The notes under the pieces are model-generated. The model did not search any database and was not told the DNA's origin. It saw only the letters and a program-made list of their open reading frames with translations. From Prochilodus magdalenae (taxonomy: Eukaryota; Chordata; Actinopteri; Characiformes; Prochilodontidae), in the NCBI GenBank assembly GCA_024036415.1, contig JAMWET010006770.1:1-64000 (forward strand): a DNA stretch of 64,000 nucleotides, in the 5' to 3' direction. Positions within the stretch are counted from its first letter, which is position 1, and each line of letters starts with the position of its first letter. Below are positions 54,901 through 59,796 of the stretch, piece by piece. The position numbers and the translations under genes were made by a program.

Positions 54901-56693
54901 CACCTCTGGTTGTATATTTGTGCATTACGGTGCCGCTTGATGGAGTGAAGGCTGGGTTATATAGAAACCTGGTCCGATAATCAGCTTCCATTTAGACTGA
55001 ATGACTGAATTAAAGTTTGCCCCTCTAAATTAAAATTTACAAACTTTCTCCACTTCACACCTTCACTCCATCTGTACCAGCAAGTCTTTGTGCAAGCGTG
55101 TGTGCTATTGGGTCTGTTTTATGTTTCTGTTGTGCATATGTGTACATGTATGTGTATGTGTGTGTCTTCTCGGGGGCTAGTGGAGAGATGGGGTGCGGAG
55201 GAGGTGGGCACATGGCTGGATTCGTTGGGGTTAGGGGAGTACAGGGAGAGGTTTTTGGCCCGAGACATCCAGGGCTGGCAGCTGACTCAGCTCCAGAGAC
55301 ACGACCTGAAGGTACAACAGGGTGGTCCTTCTCTGTTAGCTGCCCTTTACACACATGCATTCAAATCCAGGAGAACATCTGACAACATGAGACTGAGCTT
55401 GTATTAAAGGAATAGTTTAAAAACAGTGTTAGTCCTACTGTACCCAAAGTTAACCAGACAGTTTATTCAGAGGCTGAAAACAGATTTGGCCATGTGTATC
55501 GCATCTAACACTGTATGCTGGGAGTTACTGGCATTGGCATTACTGGAATTTATTTTAAGAAGATTATGTCCACACTGTCATTTCCTTCCACATTTGTACT
55601 CGTTTGAAAGGCAGCTGGTGCAGACCAGATTGTTAGCATTTGAGCAGTTTCTTTTTCGACCTCTGTAGGTTTAAATCCAGACTGCTTTTGTGCTTTTGCT
55701 CACCATTGTTAAAAAAACAGCCCCTGACTTTGACATTTCCACCTCTGTGCTGAGTTCTTCTAGTATGTTCAACCCAAAGAACCCTATTAAACTGTACCAA
55801 TAGCTTTATGTGCCTACTGCAGTATACGTTACAGAAGCTGTTACCAAATAACACTGTGAAACCTGCATACCATCATTTATGACAAATTACGTGGCAGGGC
55901 AAGGTGTTTGGTTTTAGATTACTTAAGGGCTTCCTGGCTGTACGACATACAGTAATCTATGAACATTGAATTTAACTCAGAACTCGGAGGACATGTATGT
56001 CCAGCTTGTCATTTTGGATGAATAGTGTGATTAAAAGGCAATAGGTGTGTGGCAGATGGCTCGCATCACCACCACTGTGCAGAAATCTGAGTCTGCAAGT
56101 TTCTCTACAGTTAACCAGTCTGCATCAAGCAGCACTCTGAATATTTGAACCCGGGCAAAGTTATTGATATTTTTAACCTTCTACAACGGCATATCTGCGT
56201 ATCGGAGCTGAACGATGTATATGGATTTCAAACAAAAGGTTTGCCAATGTCCAAATATTTATGGACCTATAAACAGAATTTTTTTAATCAGTGGATTTCC
56301 CCTTTTTAAATAGCCATGCTCATGTGGGTTCTCACAGTATGTGACACACTGATGTTTAGCATGCAGTTTGCACAGTGCTAATTGGGGGGTATAAGCTTCC
56401 ATTACTTGTTAGCTACATTAGCCTGAAAGCTCCACTGCAAAAGCTTCAAAAGTAGGAATAACACTGTCTGAACTATGAACTATTCCTTTAATGGCTGATA
56501 AAGCTGGAATAAGGACGATCACTGTTTTCAGATGCTCCAGATGAGCGTTTAATGGCTGGAACCAGTTTCTTTGAAAGAAGTGTCTATGAAGGAATTGTCT
56601 GTTGTCTTTCTGTCTCAGGATCTTGGGATATCAAAGGTGGGGCATGTGAAACGGATCCTGCAGGCAACTGAAGAGCTGGAGGGTCTGCTGTAG
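29469..56693 (+). CDS. dgkk: Type II diacylglycerol kinase, kappa-like with SAM domain (28 visible coding exons, 5' end not certain)
   Basis: The product phosphorylates diacylglycerol to phosphatidic acid, ending DAG signalling at membranes. Joining 28 exons keeps one frame throughout and gives 1075 codons plus stop. Counting from the first visible codon: PH domain about 1-97; first C1 zinc finger about 112-162 (H-X12-C-X2-C-X13-C-X2-C-X4-H-X2-C-X7-C); second C1 about 184-234; DAGK catalytic domain about 262-395 with GGDGS at 325-329 and PLGTGND; linker about 396-625; accessory domain about 627-785; helical region; SAM domain about 1008-1072. This order is the type II family (delta, eta, kappa). 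The motifs [17 protein letters not shown] and [12 protein letters not shown] recall human kappa better than delta or eta, and the neighbouring melusin-like gene agrees. The paralogue call is inference; the family call is firm. The true start lies upstream, possibly at 19770. Confidence 0.93.
30129..30430 (-). mobile_element. tRNA-derived SINE, nearly full length, in DGK intron 1
   Basis: Read on the minus strand it starts GGGGGCAGTCGTGGGCTGG, has a pol III B-box-like AGTTCGATTCC, a central block GAGGTGCCCTTGAGCAAGG, and a 3' tail ending in short TCTTAAA-type repeats. CTATTT occurs on both flanks and may be a short target-site duplication. The layout is that of teleost tRNA-SINEs; I cannot name the subfamily. 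Confidence 0.75.
30791..30871 (+). CDS. dgkk: DGK exon 2: PH domain, middle
   Basis: Twenty-seven codons, phase 0 to 0, acceptor TTACAG and donor ACA|GTGAGT. It encodes [16 protein letters not shown], nearly invariant in type II DGKs. Confidence 0.93.
30983..31087 (+). CDS. dgkk: DGK exon 3: PH domain, C-terminal helix
   Basis: Thirty-five codons, acceptor CTCATAG, donor GAG|GTCAGT. It contains [15 protein letters not shown], the C-terminal helix of the PH fold with its conserved Trp. The intron before it is only 111 bp. Confidence 0.93.
31404..31536 (+). CDS. dgkk: DGK exon 4: first C1 domain, N-terminal part
   Basis: Forty-four codons plus one base; acceptor ATGCCAG, donor GAAG|GTAAAC. 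It carries the first His of the C1 finger in [11 protein letters not shown] and the CNVC pair. The finger is completed by the next exon. Confidence 0.94.
32612..32702. mobile_element. 91-bp MITE with perfect 12-bp terminal inverted repeats, DGK intron 4
   Basis: CAGGGGTGTCCA at the left end is exactly repeated inverted at 32691-32702. The CAGGG terminus resembles hAT-type elements. No clear 8-bp target duplication is visible. Confidence 0.6.
33099..33205 (+). CDS. dgkk: DGK exon 5: first C1 domain, C-terminal part
   Basis: It enters in phase 1, acceptor TGTAACAG after a TG-rich stretch, donor GGG|GTAAGT. It supplies [12 protein letters not shown], the second Cys pair, the His and the last Cys ligands, then the [13 protein letters not shown] linker. 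Confidence 0.94.
33316..33441 (+). CDS. dgkk: DGK exon 6: second C1 domain, N-terminal part
   Basis: Forty-two codons, acceptor TGCGCAG, donor ATC|GTAAGT. It contains [19 protein letters not shown] and the CLWC pair of the second finger. The intron before it is only 110 bp. Confidence 0.94.
34882..35006. mobile_element. Possible MITE relic with imperfect inverted ends, DGK intron 6
   Basis: The left part (CTAACCCAACTTCTGTAGATC, approximate) and the complement of the right part (ACCAACCCTACTTCTGGAAAT, approximate) are similar, and both resemble a short repeat family common in fish. The ends are eroded. Confidence 0.35.
35214..35340. repeat. (TG)n microsatellite forming the acceptor of DGK exon 7
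   Basis: About 125 bp of TG with TATG interruptions, ending TGTGTA|G at the splice site of exon 7. Confidence 0.95.
35342..35444 (+). CDS. dgkk: DGK exon 7: end of second C1 domain
   Basis: It enters in phase 0 and leaves in phase 1 (GATG|GTGAGA). It encodes [13 protein letters not shown], completing the second C1, then [17 protein letters not shown]. The acceptor TAG sits directly at the end of a (TG)n array of about 125 bp with no ordinary pyrimidine tract. Confidence 0.93.
35937..36463 (+). repeat. Long polypyrimidine tract ending in (TC)n before DGK exon 8
   Basis: About 520 bp almost entirely C and T, with a (CTTTCT)-type block at 36152-36205 and nearly pure (TC)n at 36369-36455, ending TTTCTGCAG at exon 8. 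Confidence 0.93.
36464..36623 (+). CDS. dgkk: DGK exon 8: start of catalytic domain
   Basis: It enters in phase 1 after TTTCTGCAG at the end of a very long (TC)n tract and leaves in phase 2 (CTGGG|GTGAGA). It encodes [14 protein letters not shown] and [18 protein letters not shown], the start of the DAGK catalytic domain. Confidence 0.95.
36811..36867. repeat. (TG)n microsatellite forming the acceptor of DGK exon 9
   Basis: About 55 bp of pure TG running into TAG at the exon 9 acceptor. Confidence 0.95.
36870..36978 (+). CDS. dgkk: DGK exon 9: catalytic nucleotide-binding loop
   Basis: It enters in phase 2 immediately after a (TG)n-TAG acceptor and ends CAG|GTCTGG. It holds the glycine-rich ATP-binding motif [11 protein letters not shown]. 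The 246-bp intron before it is largely TG repeat. Confidence 0.95.
37102..37241 (+). CDS. dgkk: DGK exon 10: catalytic core
   Basis: Forty-six codons plus two bases, acceptor TGTTGCAG, donor ACAG|GTAAAC. It contains [20 protein letters not shown], the highly conserved catalytic-core motif, then [13 protein letters not shown]. Confidence 0.95.
37632..38010 (-). mobile_element. Decayed Tc1-like transposase fragment in DGK intron 10
   Basis: On the minus strand it reads [19 protein letters not shown] and [11 protein letters not shown], the second-Asp region of a Tc1-like DDE transposase, preceded by [11 protein letters not shown]. It is truncated on both sides and lies antisense to the kinase gene. 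Confidence 0.7.
38745..38829 (+). CDS. dgkk: DGK exon 11: end of first catalytic segment
   Basis: It enters in phase 2, acceptor GATTAG, donor CAG|GTACAT. It encodes [12 protein letters not shown] and then an acidic variable stretch, the boundary of the first catalytic segment. Confidence 0.9.
38971..39056 (+). CDS. dgkk: DGK exon 12: linker
   Basis: Acceptor GATCCAG, donor CTAA|GTGAGT, phase 0 to 2. It encodes [20 protein letters not shown], a conserved type II DGK helix after the first catalytic segment. Confidence 0.92.
39770..39980 (+). repeat. Unclassified dispersed repeat, copy 1 (DGK intron 12)
   Basis: It shares ATTATCTAAT-TTATAC, CAGCCACATTTC, AAAAGCAG and TGAGGTACACCCTAG, in order, with 41295-41620. 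It is not recognisably coding. Confidence 0.45.
40719..40818 (+). CDS. dgkk: DGK exon 13: linker helix
   Basis: It enters in phase 2, acceptor TTTCTCTAG, donor AAG|GTACAA. It encodes [20 protein letters not shown]. The [11 protein letters not shown] wording is closer to remembered kappa than to the CETVKDFVA form of delta and eta. Confidence 0.92.
41295..41620 (+). repeat. Unclassified dispersed repeat, copy 2 (DGK intron 13)
   Basis: The partner of 39770-39980 with insertions. It contains TTGAACCTTGAGGTACACCC near its end. Confidence 0.45.
42607..42633. repeat. (AAAT)n microsatellite, DGK intron 13
   Basis: Seven or so perfect AAAT units. Confidence 0.9.
42889..43114 (+). CDS. dgkk: DGK exon 14: linker, low-complexity part and conserved helix
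   Basis: Seventy-five codons plus one base, the longest visible coding exon; acceptor CTCCACAG, donor AAAG|GTCAGA. It runs from [12 protein letters not shown] through a Glu/Gly/Ser-rich variable stretch to [20 protein letters not shown], conserved in all type II DGKs. It is more GC-rich than its introns. Confidence 0.92.
43503..43601 (+). CDS. dgkk: DGK exon 15: Ser-rich linker
   Basis: It enters in phase 1, acceptor TTCTCAG, donor CCAC|GTGAGT. It encodes [12 protein letters not shown] followed by a Ser-rich stretch, [14 protein letters not shown], that looks like a phosphorylation-prone linker. Confidence 0.88.
43841..43934 (+). CDS. dgkk: DGK exon 16: variable linker before accessory domain
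   Basis: It enters in phase 1, acceptor CTCTTTCAG, donor CTGT|GTAAGA. It encodes a Ser/Pro/Thr-rich variable stretch ending FTEDSV. Frame continuity with both neighbours is the main support. Confidence 0.82.
44104..44577. repeat. Compound (CTAT)n/(CTGT)n tetranucleotide array, DGK intron 16
   Basis: About 470 bp of CTAT units with CTGT blocks and a few CCGT and ATGT interruptions, including an internal near-duplication of a TCTCTATGTATTTATC segment (near 44276 and 44493). It fills more than half of the intron. Confidence 0.95.
44764..44871 (+). CDS. dgkk: DGK exon 17: start of accessory catalytic domain
   Basis: It enters in phase 2 after a CACACACACAG acceptor and ends CAG|GTGCAG. It encodes [20 protein letters not shown], the hallmark start of the DAGK accessory domain. 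Confidence 0.95.
45194..45290 (+). CDS. dgkk: DGK exon 18: accessory domain
   Basis: It enters in phase 2, acceptor ATCTACAG, donor GAG|GTGTGT. It encodes [20 protein letters not shown], a conserved accessory-domain block. Confidence 0.94.
45842..45986 (+). repeat. (TC)n polypyrimidine tract before DGK exon 19
   Basis: About 145 bp of mostly TC leading straight to the CCTCACAG acceptor. Confidence 0.92.
45987..46094 (+). CDS. dgkk: DGK exon 19: accessory domain, GGINFWGG block
   Basis: Thirty-six codons, acceptor CCTCACAG after a (TC)n tract, donor AAT|GTGAGT. It contains [18 protein letters not shown] and INFWGG. Ile after GG matches remembered kappa; delta and eta have Thr. Confidence 0.95.
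46095..47959 (+). other. DGK intron 19, nothing further recognised
   Basis: AT-rich, with a poly(T) run at about 46269-46287 and an A run near 46345-46358. No exon-like ORF or clear transposon was seen. Introns 6 (33442-35341), 21 (48306-49836) and 23 (50319-51363) are likewise plain apart from the features listed. Confidence 0.6.
47960..48073 (+). CDS. dgkk: DGK exon 20: accessory domain
   Basis: Thirty-eight codons, acceptor GGCGCAG, donor CAG|GTGTGA, which is a weak donor. It encodes [20 protein letters not shown] and [16 protein letters not shown]. Confidence 0.94.
48171..48305 (+). CDS. dgkk: DGK exon 21: accessory domain, end
   Basis: Forty-five codons, acceptor GTGTGTGCAG, donor CGG|GTCAGT. 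It contains [19 protein letters not shown], the conserved end of the accessory domain, then [12 protein letters not shown]. The intron before it is 97 bp. Confidence 0.95.
49837..50000 (+). CDS. dgkk: DGK exon 22: C-terminal helical region
   Basis: It enters in phase 0 after TGTGTGTTGTAG and ends ACAG|GTTTGT. It encodes [14 protein letters not shown] followed by a less conserved helical stretch. Confidence 0.92.
50204..50318 (+). CDS. dgkk: DGK exon 23: C-terminal helical region
   Basis: It enters in phase 2 after TGTGTGCGCAG and ends GAG|GTACAC. It encodes [17 protein letters not shown], a conserved type II helix. Confidence 0.92.
51364..51453 (+). CDS. dgkk: DGK exon 24: C-terminal helical region
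   Basis: Thirty codons, acceptor TGTGTGTGTACAG, donor CTG|GTGAGA. It encodes [20 protein letters not shown]. Confidence 0.88.
51728..51844 (+). CDS. dgkk: DGK exon 25: C-terminal helical region, tandem acceptor
   Basis: Thirty-nine codons if splicing uses the first AG of TAGCAG; the second AG would start the exon at 51731 and drop one Gln. The Gln-including form gives LLQLEAP, matching LQL in remembered delta and eta, so the first AG is preferred. The donor is GAG|GTCTGA. Confidence 0.87.
52984..53092 (+). CDS. dgkk: DGK exon 26: basic linker before SAM
   Basis: It enters in phase 0, acceptor GTCTATAG, donor TCAG|GTCAGA. It encodes a Ser/Thr-rich then Lys-rich stretch ([19 protein letters not shown]) preceding the SAM domain. 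Confidence 0.9.
53318..53375. repeat. Inverted copy of the repeat core found near 56400-56450
   Basis: About 50 bases containing GCTAACAAGTAATGGAAGCT match, in reverse complement, the sequence just inside the right end of the 55403-56492 element, with only a few differences. A weaker third copy may lie at 54630-54720. Confidence 0.5.
55181..55311 (+). CDS. dgkk: DGK exon 27: SAM domain, main part
   Basis: It enters in phase 1, acceptor GGGGGCTAG, donor AAG|GTACAA. It encodes [29 protein letters not shown] and [10 protein letters not shown], the first four helices of a SAM domain. In DGK delta this domain drives oligomerisation. Confidence 0.93.
55403..56492. mobile_element. About 1.09-kb element with terminal inverted repeats in the last DGK intron
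   Basis: ATTAAAGGAATAGTTTA at 55403-55419 is matched by its complement at 56476-56492 with one mismatch. The similarity resumes inside as ACAGTGTTA-TCCTACT after a short gap. No transposase is visible, so it would be non-autonomous. A core next to its right end also occurs at 53318-53375. Confidence 0.55.
56619..56693 (+). CDS. dgkk: DGK exon 28: SAM C-terminal helix and stop
   Basis: Twenty-four codons and TAG, acceptor [27 protein letters not shown] is the long last SAM helix; the protein ends EGLL. The fit to the SAM helix in the preceding exon fixes the frame and the stop. Confidence 0.94.
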   Translation, partial: DLGISKVGHVKRILQATEELEGLL

Positions 56694-57597
56694 TATCCCG
56701 GTGCTGTCTGACACTCTTCGCCACGGGAAGCTGCCTTTTGCTGAGGGACAGACGTTCAGAGTCGACTAGCGCACTCATTCTTGAGCGTGTGCGAGCAGCT
56801 TTGAGGGGCAGCGTTTTTGTCGACGTTCTCGTTCTGTTCTCTCTTCGCTCTCTGCCCCCTGGTGGTTTCAGTGATCCTGATCGACAGACATTGGGTGTAG
56901 ACTACAACTCCCAGAATCCTCTCTTTTTCTCCCACTTTCCTTATTGGTTCCTGTAACCAGTGTGAGTTCCTCCTTCATGCATGATTTTGTTTTTTTTGTT
57001 TTTTATCTTAAACTCAGTCTTATTTTCTCCTTCTTGCTTTTTACCTTTATTGACACATTTAAAGCCATGAGACACAAACTGGTAATCCATTCTTTTAAAA
57101 AGGAAAGAAAGGTACTGTCTTCTCTTATTGCCGGCATCTGAACAACGTTAAAGGAACAAGACCAAGATGTCTGTGTGTTAATGATCTACCACAGAGGACA
57201 TTCTAAATAAGAAGTGCAAAAAAAACAAAAAGAAATCTAAAAAAAAAAGAAAAAAGCATCTTGAATGTATCGTGGACTTGTATTATCTGTCAAAATCTGC
57301 AGAACTGCATAGTAGCTACTTCTGTCTGTATCTATTGAAAGACGGTTGATGTTTTCTGCATGCCTTTCGAGCCCACAATCCTTGAGCAGGAAAAACAAAA
57401 GCCGCAAGATTTTCTTTTTTTCTTTTTTGTTGTTTTGTTTTATTATTACTTTTCTCTTCGGTTGTCAGCAAAGTTGTGCTGTTGTACCACTCGTGTGCCA
57501 GGTGATCTGTTGTTCTAGAAGCTTTCAGTGACGTAAACTTGTGCCAAGTTCCTCAATTTTTTATTTTAGTTATTATTATTCTAAGGAATCTCGTGAT

Positions 57598-57629
57598 GGG
57601 GTGTTGGGGGGGGTGGAGGGGCGGGGGGG
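57598..57629 (+). promoter_or_regulatory. G-quadruplex-type guanine tract in the DGK 3'UTR
   Basis: Four runs of at least four G within 32 bases, separated by loops of one to three bases (GTGTT, T, A, C types). This satisfies the usual G4 pattern on the mRNA strand. Confidence 0.5.
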
Positions 57630-58629
57630 TAATCATGCAGTGTCGTACATTTCAAAATGTATTTTCTCATATTGCCTTTGCACTTTAAAGAGGAAAGCAA
57701 ACTTGGTTTTTCGGAAGCAAACTTGAACGTCGTGTGTTGAAAATAATAATTACAAAAACAGTGTATCCCTATTTATGGCAAATCTATTAAGAAATGTGCA
57801 ACAGAAGAATAATATATTGTCAGGTTTACTGAACGTTACACACATATCTTGGATCTCGTAATCTCACATTAGGTTTGAATATTTCCATATTATGTAATAA
57901 TGTTATATAATCTGTACGTGGAAACTGCTCGAGTAAATGAAGACGATCTTTGAGTTTGAAGCTGATTGGCGGATGTACGGCTCGTCATTAGCCTTTACAA
58001 AATGTCTGCAGATTTGTCATTAGGGTGAAGCGGATGTATGTTTTCTCCCAGAACTGAGAAAAAAAATGGGAAGCATAAATCATTCTTCAATCGATATTTG
58101 TGAGCCAAAGTGTAACAGTATTTCTTTGAAAGAATGAAATGAGAGAAAAAAACTAAAAGAGAAAAAAAAAATGTGATGGACAATTGAGTGCAGAAGCTGG
58201 ACTGTAATATTTCTACGTGTTTGTATGAAGATTCTCGCTGTTTGTGATCAAAGTCCACTGTTTGGAGAGAATCGTCCCCGTTGTCTCCTCCAAGTGTCAA
58301 ACTATTACAATAGTGTTAGCCAAGCTAAAGGTACACGGAAAGGGCAGTGGTTCTGTGACCCACAAGAAAAACGGATTTCTCTTTGTTTCCTTTTAAAAGG
58401 GGCACCAAAAAAACACGTTCACACCTTCTTCTCTTTTGGTTCCCCAAAATTACAGCGAATGGCAAGACTACTGCTTACTGTTTATTGTTTACTCCTGAGG
58501 TTTATTATTTATCTTTGAGTTATTTAAAATGATGGTTTTGTGCCATATGGGTAGCTTCCATGGCTCTAGGTCCGTCCCTTGGCTGCGAACGCCTCTACTC
58601 CAGGATTGTCGCTGTTAATTTGAAGCAAA

Positions 58630-58635
58630 AATAAA
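58630..58635 (+). terminator. Polyadenylation signal AATAAA of the DGK gene
   Basis: A canonical hexamer followed by GT-rich sequence (GTGTGGC, then CCTTGTGTGAC about 25 bases on), the usual cleavage-site layout. Confidence 0.6.
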
Positions 58636-59137
58636 GTGTGGCAATCGCTCCTGGCCTTGTGTGACACTTCCTCATCACCGTGTTAAACATTGCATGCTCG
58701 TTTTGCTGACATTTCACGCCAGGAGGAATTAAAGATGACTCTTGTTCCTTTATTTCATTTTTAGAATGCTTGATTTAAGACTTCCAACACAAAACATTAC
58801 TCATGCAGCAGCTTGTTGGGTAAAAAAGAAAAGAAAAGGAGCCTTTACAGAGCCCATATCCTACATTCGTTTCGTGTTTCAAATTTCCCTTAAGGTCCTT
58901 TTATAACATTTGTCTTATTATTCATTTTTAAACAACCATTTTCCACCCTCAGGCTGTTTAATAGTTCATCCTTTACCATTAAACAGCCTGATTTTGTGAC
59001 TGACAGATGATAAATGAGCTCTTTCCTGATTGACTGTATTGGCTTGTATTGTTTCAGCAGCTTAGTTTCCATAGATGGCTTGTGTGGGCAGTGAATAGGG
59101 CGTTTTGAAACTAACAAGGTTTACAAATTTCAACTCA

Positions 59138-59143
59138 TTTATT
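59138..59143 (-). terminator. Possible polyadenylation signal of itgb1bp2
   Basis: TTTATT on the plus strand reads AATAAA on the minus strand, about 220 bp after the stop codon. This would leave some 480 bp between the 3' ends of the two convergent genes. Confidence 0.4.
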
Positions 59144-59361
59144 TCAGAAAACGTGAGGGAGATCCAGTTTTGATGATATGGGCTCTTGAACACTTTCATA
59201 CTTCAGCATTTAGACTGATGCAGTATGTTGTTGCTGTCAAGACAGAACCCTGTATCTAAACAGAATTGGTGTTTGTGCAGGCTTCTGTTTGGATAACGAT
59301 CTGATGTGTTGTATAAAAGAGGAATCACAGTCTAACCACTATGTAGACACCAACTGGCCTC

Positions 59362-59796
59362 TTATTTCTCCGGAGGAACATCTTTGGCCTCCTCCAGCAA
59401 GGGAAGGCCTTCATCATCAATCTCATTGGTGTCATCCTCCTTTTCATTGTCCTCCTCCTTTTCATTGTCCTCCTCCTTTTCATTGTCCTCCTCCTTTTCT
59501 TTGTCCTCCTCCTTTTCCTTGTCCTCCTTCTTTTCAATTTCATCCTTCTTCTCCTTGTCCTCCTTCTTTTCCTCATCATCTGTTTCATCCCAGTCCGACT
59601 CACTGATATCATCGTCTGAGATGTACCAGTCCGGTTTTATGTCGTCCTGCACTGCAGCTATGTCATCTGTCACCTCCGGCTCGGGTTTGTGTTTGGGGTC
59701 TTCCAGCTTCCCCCAGGACACAGGGTCTGCCTTCTTTAGGGTCACCTCTACTTTAGAGGGAACCATATTCACAAAACTGCTCTTTACATCCACTAC
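59362..59796 (-). CDS. itgb1bp2: itgb1bp2 last exon: end of CS domain and charged tail
   Basis: It begins after TTTCAG with [20 protein letters not shown] and [12 protein letters not shown], the last CS strands. About 110 residues of tail follow: [13 protein letters not shown], then Lys/Glu/Asp repeats including three or more NEKEED-type units, then a stop at 59362-59364. Mammalian melusin has a shorter, purely acidic tail reported to bind calcium. Confidence 0.9.
   Translation of the reverse strand, partial: VVDVKSSFVNMVPSKVEVTLKKADPVSWGKLEDPKHKPEPEVTDDIAAVQDDIKPDWYISDDDISESDWDETDDEEKKEDKEKKDEIEKKEDKEKEEDKEKEEDNEKEEDNEKEEDNEKEDDTNEIDDEGLPLLEEAKDVPPEK

Larger units (their letters stand above)
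56694..58655 (+). other. 3' untranslated region of the DGK gene
   Basis: About 2 kb from the TAG at 56691-56693 to shortly after AATAAA at 58630. It holds AT-rich and A-rich stretches (57215-57257), a guanine-rich tract at 57598-57629 and only short meaningless ORFs. The 3' limit is inferred from the poly(A) signal. Confidence 0.7.
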
